Part shown: in pieces, positions 5,601-8,852 of the stretch | Position numbering within the stretch: the stretch's first letter is position 1 | How the letters are laid out: every line of letters begins with the position of its first letter | Source: Chloroflexota bacterium | Lineage (GTDB): Bacteria > Chloroflexota > Dehalococcoidia > GIF9 > UBA5629 | NCBI GenBank assembly: GCA_026389695.1 | Contig: JAPLHI010000135.1 | Coordinates: 1 to 8,852, forward strand | Direction of reading: 5' to 3' | Length of the DNA stretch: 8,852 nt | Position numbers and translations under genes: made by a program | The notes under the pieces: generated by a model | The model's database searches: none | What the model was told of the DNA's origin: nothing | The model's input: the letters and a program-made list of their open reading frames with translations, nothing else

Positions 5601-6710
5601 ATGAAACTTGTGTTAATCGGGATCGGTGATTGCGGTTGTAATCTTGCTGCGGAATTCGTGCGCCTTTCTGCAAAAGCTAAAGCTGAAAGTGGTGTGGAAA
5701 TTTTAGTCAGGTCTTACGCTATAAATGACGATCAAAACAAGCTTAATGCGCTGCGCAAAGTAGGTGACAAGCTCCTCACCATAGCTATGCCTGAGCCTGC
5801 GACTTCGCGCAGGGAATCGGAAGTAGGCGCAGATTTAATGCGTGCCAACGGTGATCGAATTATAGCAACCATGAGAGCCGGTGAATTCTTTGAGACGAAT
5901 GCCTTTATGCTGGTTGCCAGCAGCGCCGGACGCATCGGTTCAGGCGGGATATCCATTCTGGCCAGGAAATTGAAGGACCGGTACGTAAACAAGCCGCTTT
6001 ATGCGCTGGTCGTCCTTCCGCTTGCAGCCGAGAATAATGTTCCCACATATATATACAATACTGCCCTGTGTCTCAAATCAATCGATAAAACCGCTGATGC
6101 AACCTTCCTTTTCGACAATGAGAAGGTTAGGTCCGAGGCCAGCGTAACATCTGCTGCCGATAATGATGCCCTGAACAGAGAGATCGTCACCCCCTTTTAT
6201 GATTTCCTTCGCGCCAGTGAGCGCGTGGATCCGAAGTACCTGGGTACCAGCCATGTAGGGATCGGAGATATTGTACAATCACTGAGCGGCTGGAGCGCCA
6301 TAGGTTACGGTACGGCACAGTTATCCAACGCCGGTTTTTCACTGTTTAAAAAAGGGGAAAACTTTGAAAATAAAAGCGAGGAGACCGTCAAGGCCATGGA
6401 AGCCATGAGCGCAGCCTTGAGCCATTTCTCTATTGAATGCCGGCTTGAAGACGCGCGCAAGGCATTGTATCTACTCTGTGTACCGGCCAAGCATGCTAAC
6501 ATCGGCATGACGCGGTCAGTAGGCAACCACCTTCGTGAGCTTACCAATGACGGCGAGGTGCACGGCGGGGATTTCTATGGCGTTAAGGACTACGCCAGTG
6601 TTACCCTGATAGCTTCCAAGTTGACCTATATTGAGAAGATAAAGAATTACTATGAGCGGGCGTCAGACCTGGCTCCGGAACTTAAAAATAAAGAGACTCA
6701 ATCGTTATGA
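5601..6710 (+). CDS. Divergent FtsZ/tubulin-superfamily GTPase-like protein
   Basis: At 369 residues this has FtsZ length and two-domain layout, but clearly differs from canonical FtsZ. T1-like loop: GIGDCGCN (7-14), FtsZ having a glycine-richer GVGGGGGN. The segment AINDDQNKL (40-48) resembles the FtsZ NTDAQ strand. T4-like: AGRIGSGG (109-116), where GGGTGTG is expected, so only the GSG half is kept and an Arg and Ile replace the Gly-Thr. T6-like: FLFDNEKV (169-176), with an Asn for guanine contact. T7-like: SHVGIGDI (217-224), aligned to NVDFADV, so only the last Asp (Asp223) remains of NxDxxD. The C-terminal half ends in ASVTLIASKL (332-341), closely resembling the FtsZ strand RVTVIATGF. 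There is no FtsA/ZipA-binding tail peptide. Likely cytosolic and perhaps filament-forming; weak or absent GTPase activity is inferred from T4 and T7. It is the first gene of an operon with rarA (ATGA overlap). CetZ or FtsZ-like (FtsZl) relatives are alternatives. Confidence 0.72.
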   Translation: MKLVLIGIGDCGCNLAAEFVRLSAKAKAESGVEILVRSYAINDDQNKLNALRKVGDKLLTIAMPEPATSRRESEVGADLMRANGDRIIATMRAGEFFETNAFMLVASSAGRIGSGGISILARKLKDRYVNKPLYALVVLPLAAENNVPTYIYNTALCLKSIDKTADATFLFDNEKVRSEASVTSAADNDALNREIVTPFYDFLRASERVDPKYLGTSHVGIGDIVQSLSGWSAIGYGTAQLSNAGFSLFKKGENFENKSEETVKAMEAMSAALSHFSIECRLEDARKALYLLCVPAKHANIGMTRSVGNHLRELTNDGEVHGGDFYGVKDYASVTLIASKLTYIEKIKNYYERASDLAPELKNKETQSL

Positions 6711-8077
6711 CCCTTTTCGACCTCGGTGGTCCGGAGCTCAAGGGCAAGAAGGACACCGGGGACAGCCCGGACTCTTCTTCTGTTATGCCGCTTGCGGCAA
6801 GAATGAGACCGCGTAACTTTGCCGAATACATTGGACAACAACATCTCATCGGCGAAGGCCACGTACTCCGCAAATCCATTGAATCGGATCAACTTCCTTC
6901 GCTGATCCTGTGGGGGCCGCCGGGGAGCGGCAAGACCACCCTGGCGTATGTCATTGCCAATGTGTCACGCTCATATTTTGCCCCCATGAGCGCAGTTGCC
7001 GCAGGGGTGGCCGACCTGCGGCGTGTAATAGAAGAAGCCAGGACACGCCGCAAGGCTACAGGGCAGCGTACCATACTCTTCATCGATGAAATTCACCGTT
7101 TTAATAAAAGTCAGCAGGATGCCATACTGCCTTATGTCGAAAATGGCGAAGTAACATTCATCGGGGCTACCACTGAGAATCCTTCATTCGAAGTTATCTC
7201 GGCTTTGCTTTCCAGAAGCAGGGTATTTACTTTAAACGCTCTCACAGATAAGGAAATCAGGTTGATCATTGAGCGTGCGTTGAAAGATGATCCACGCGGG
7301 TTGGCTTCATTGAATATCTCCCTTGCTGAAGATGCGCTGGAAAACCTGGTGGTTATGTCCAACGGTGATGCGCGGATTGCGCTGAATGCCCTGGAACTGG
7401 CGGCGCAAGCTACGCAACCCGGCGGCGATGGCGTCCGAAAAATAAATCTGGCAGCTATTGAAGACTCATTGCAGAAACGCGCGCTTCTGTATGATAAGGC
7501 CGGCGACCAGCACTACGACCTTATTTCAGCACTGCACAAGACACTGCGTGGTTATGACCCCGATGCTGCGCTCTACTGGCTGGGCAGGATGCTGGAGGCC
7601 GGGGAGGATCCATTATATATTGTCAGGCGCCTGATACGGTTTGCTTCGGAGGACGTGGGTATGGCTGACCCCCAGGCGCTGGTGGTAGCAGTAGCAGCCC
7701 AGCAGGCAGCGCATTTTATAGGAATGCCGGAGGGGAACCTTGCGCTGGCGCAGGCCGTGGTTTATCTGGCCACCGCTCCCAAGAGCAATTCACTTTATAC
7801 CGCGTACGGCAGGGTGAAAAAAGACGTTGAAACTACACGCAATGATCCCGTTCCCCTGCATCTCCGTAACGCTCCCACTAACCTGATGAAAAATCTCGGC
7901 TACGGGGAAGGTTATAAATACGCCCATGATTATGAAAGCCATTTCGTGGAGCAGCAGAACCTGCCGGACTCCATGAAGGGGAAGCGTTATTATTTTCCAT
8001 CCGAGCAGGGATATGAAAAGACGATCCTGGCAAGGCTTAAAGCCTGGTGGGGGACACGCGTGGACAAGAAAGAATGA
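6707..8077 (+). CDS. rarA: RarA/MgsA replication-associated recombination AAA+ ATPase
   Basis: A 456-residue protein of the RarA (MgsA, WRNIP1/Mgs1) family, AAA+ ATPases that act at stalled replication forks and single-strand gaps and resemble clamp loaders. Order of features: PLAARMRP (28-35) and EYIGQQHLIG (40-49), typical of the family start; Walker A GPPGSGKT (70-77); Walker B LFIDEIH (124-130) followed by RFNKSQQD; sensor 1 ATTENPSFEV (154-163); and the LLSRSRVF arginine-finger region (167-174). The C-terminal half, with YWLGRMLEAGEDPLYIVRRLIRFASEDVG, is the family's tetramerisation region. The N-terminal 27 residues (MTLFDLGG and a charged, Ser-rich stretch) are variable linker. The start overlaps the FtsZ-like gene's stop by 4 bp (ATGA) and the end overlaps the hydrolase start by 4 bp, so it is translated as the middle of a coupled operon. 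Confidence 0.97.
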   Translation: MTLFDLGGPELKGKKDTGDSPDSSSVMPLAARMRPRNFAEYIGQQHLIGEGHVLRKSIESDQLPSLILWGPPGSGKTTLAYVIANVSRSYFAPMSAVAAGVADLRRVIEEARTRRKATGQRTILFIDEIHRFNKSQQDAILPYVENGEVTFIGATTENPSFEVISALLSRSRVFTLNALTDKEIRLIIERALKDDPRGLASLNISLAEDALENLVVMSNGDARIALNALELAAQATQPGGDGVRKINLAAIEDSLQKRALLYDKAGDQHYDLISALHKTLRGYDPDAALYWLGRMLEAGEDPLYIVRRLIRFASEDVGMADPQALVVAVAAQQAAHFIGMPEGNLALAQAVVYLATAPKSNSLYTAYGRVKKDVETTRNDPVPLHLRNAPTNLMKNLGYGEGYKYAHDYESHFVEQQNLPDSMKGKRYYFPSEQGYEKTILARLKAWWGTRVDKKE

Positions 8078-8727
8078 AGCAGGAGCACGTCACTTTTCCC
8101 TGTGGAAATTTAAAACTGGAAGGGATTTTTTACAAAATTGAGGGAAAGGGGAAGGTACCTGCGGCAGTGATCTGCCATCCGCATCCATTGTATGGGGGAT
8201 CCATGCATAATAATGTTACTTATGCCATTGCGGCAGCGCTGGCATCCAGTTCCATAGCCGCGCTGCTTTTCAATTTCAGGGGTGTCGGTGGGAGCGAAGG
8301 CGAACATGGTGGAGGTTTGGCTGAGCAGGAGGATACAGGCGCTGCGCTCCAGTGGCTGCAAACGCAGCGCGCAGTTGATTCTGAGAAGCTTGCACTGGCC
8401 GGATATTCCTTCGGCGCGGCAGTGGCCCTTCCCGTAGCCTGCGCTGATAAACGTGTACAGGGGATAGCTTTAATTTCGCCTTATTTTGAAAAATCACACA
8501 TCGCCCTGTTGAAAAATTGTATTAAACCGAAGCTGATCGTCAGCGGCAGTGATGATGAACTTGTGGCAGCGGATGATGTTGCAGGGTATTATACTGAAGC
8601 TGCTGAACCAAAGGAGTTTAAATTAATAAAAGGGGCGGACCACTTCTGGGGTGGTTACGAAGAAGAGATGGCTGCTGCCGTAGCGCGGTTTTTGGAGCGT
8701 CTATTCAGGCAGGATCAGCGTATATAA
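8074..8727 (+). CDS. Small alpha/beta hydrolase (dienelactone-hydrolase or CocE-like esterase fold)
   Basis: From the ATG at 8074 this is a 217-residue cytosolic alpha/beta hydrolase. The segment CHPHPLYGGSMHNNV (34-48) is a recognised pattern in this subfamily, with HPHP near the oxyanion hole. NFRGVGGSEG (67-76) follows. The nucleophile elbow is GYSFGA with Ser112, the acid is one of Asp160/Asp161 in SGSDDELV, and the base is His190 in GADHFWGG, so the triad is complete. The substrate is unknown; esters or thioesters are possible. A GTG at 8047 could extend the protein by nine residues, but the ATG is preferred because it forms the same 4-bp ATGA overlap with rarA that links the other operon genes, and the protein similarity begins there. 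Its end overlaps the convergent frame at 8715-8852 by 13 bp. Confidence 0.9.
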   Translation: MKQEHVTFPCGNLKLEGIFYKIEGKGKVPAAVICHPHPLYGGSMHNNVTYAIAAALASSSIAALLFNFRGVGGSEGEHGGGLAEQEDTGAALQWLQTQRAVDSEKLALAGYSFGAAVALPVACADKRVQGIALISPYFEKSHIALLKNCIKPKLIVSGSDDELVAADDVAGYYTEAAEPKEFKLIKGADHFWGGYEEEMAAAVARFLERLFRQDQRI

Positions 8728-8852
8728 CCTTTGCTCTGCATATATCTTATGCTCGCGGCGGCAGCATCAACCTGCTGTGGATCCTTGGATAATTTAATGA
8801 CTTTTTGATAGTCGGCTGCCATGAGTGAATAATAAGAAGTATTTTTAGTCAT
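8715..8852 (-). CDS. Hypothetical short protein or C-terminal end of a larger one (edge of window)
   Basis: On the minus strand an open frame runs from an ATG exactly at the window's last base (8852) for 45 residues to a TGA at 8715-8717. The peptide begins MTKNTSYYSLMAADYQK and ends SIRYMQSKGYIR; a second Met is at position 11. It is mostly helical in style and polar, with no signal peptide, membrane segment or motif that I recognise. Because the ATG coincides with the edge, I cannot tell whether it is a true start, an internal Met of a larger protein, or chance. Support for coding is the lack of other candidates in 8728-8852 and reasonable codon use. It converges on and overlaps the hydrolase gene. 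Confidence 0.4.
   Translation of the reverse strand: MTKNTSYYSLMAADYQKVIKLSKDPQQVDAAAASIRYMQSKGYIR

Noticed and set aside
8047..8073. GTG start giving the hydrolase nine extra residues
   Set aside because: The ATG at 8074 gives the ATGA overlap seen at the other operon junctions, and family similarity begins after it.
1..8852. Mobile element, prophage, defence island or CRISPR
   Set aside because: No transposase, integrase, terminal repeats, repeat-spacer pattern or toxin-antitoxin pair was seen; the genes look like stable chromosomal content.

Overview
The window reads as ordinary bacterial chromosome at roughly 50% GC. It holds eleven coding regions packed into short operons, with no IS, phage, tRNA, rRNA or CRISPR signal. 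The gene set suggests an anaerobic or microaerophilic bacterium: ferrous iron uptake under a Fur-type repressor, an archaeal-type (type V) FBP aldolase/phosphatase, and a complete AmmeMemoRadiSam trio. Together with a divergent FtsZ/tubulin-like gene, this recalls Chloroflexota of the Dehalococcoidia type. That placement comes from gene content and protein style, not a search, so it is tentative.

Layout. Positions 1-1000, minus strand: a compact iron operon, fur-feoA-feoB, with feoB cut by the window edge. It is driven by a good sigma70-like promoter (1038-1066), with a Fur-box-like 9-1-9 palindrome (1018-1036) over the predicted transcription start. Positions 1135-2842, minus strand: the type V FBP aldolase/phosphatase gene followed 7 bp later by rdgB, an ITP/XTP pyrophosphatase. 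Positions 2843-3078: a 236-bp divergent promoter region with a consensus -35 for the leftward operon and an extended -10 for the rightward one. Positions 3079-5453, plus strand: amrS-amrB-amrA, the AmmeMemoRadiSam operon, whose biochemical role is not established as far as I know.

Positions 5601-8727, plus strand: three genes joined by 4-bp ATGA overlaps. The first is a divergent tubulin/FtsZ-superfamily protein, the second RarA (MgsA), a AAA+ replication-recombination ATPase, and the third a small alpha/beta hydrolase. Positions 8715-8852, minus strand: a convergent short reading frame running off the window.

The most interesting items are the FtsZ-like protein, whose nucleotide-binding and T7 catalytic loops depart from consensus while the overall FtsZ fold signature is kept, and its tight coupling to rarA. 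Next come the AmmeMemoRadiSam operon and a FeoB whose G1 and G2 motifs lack the usual Asn and Thr.
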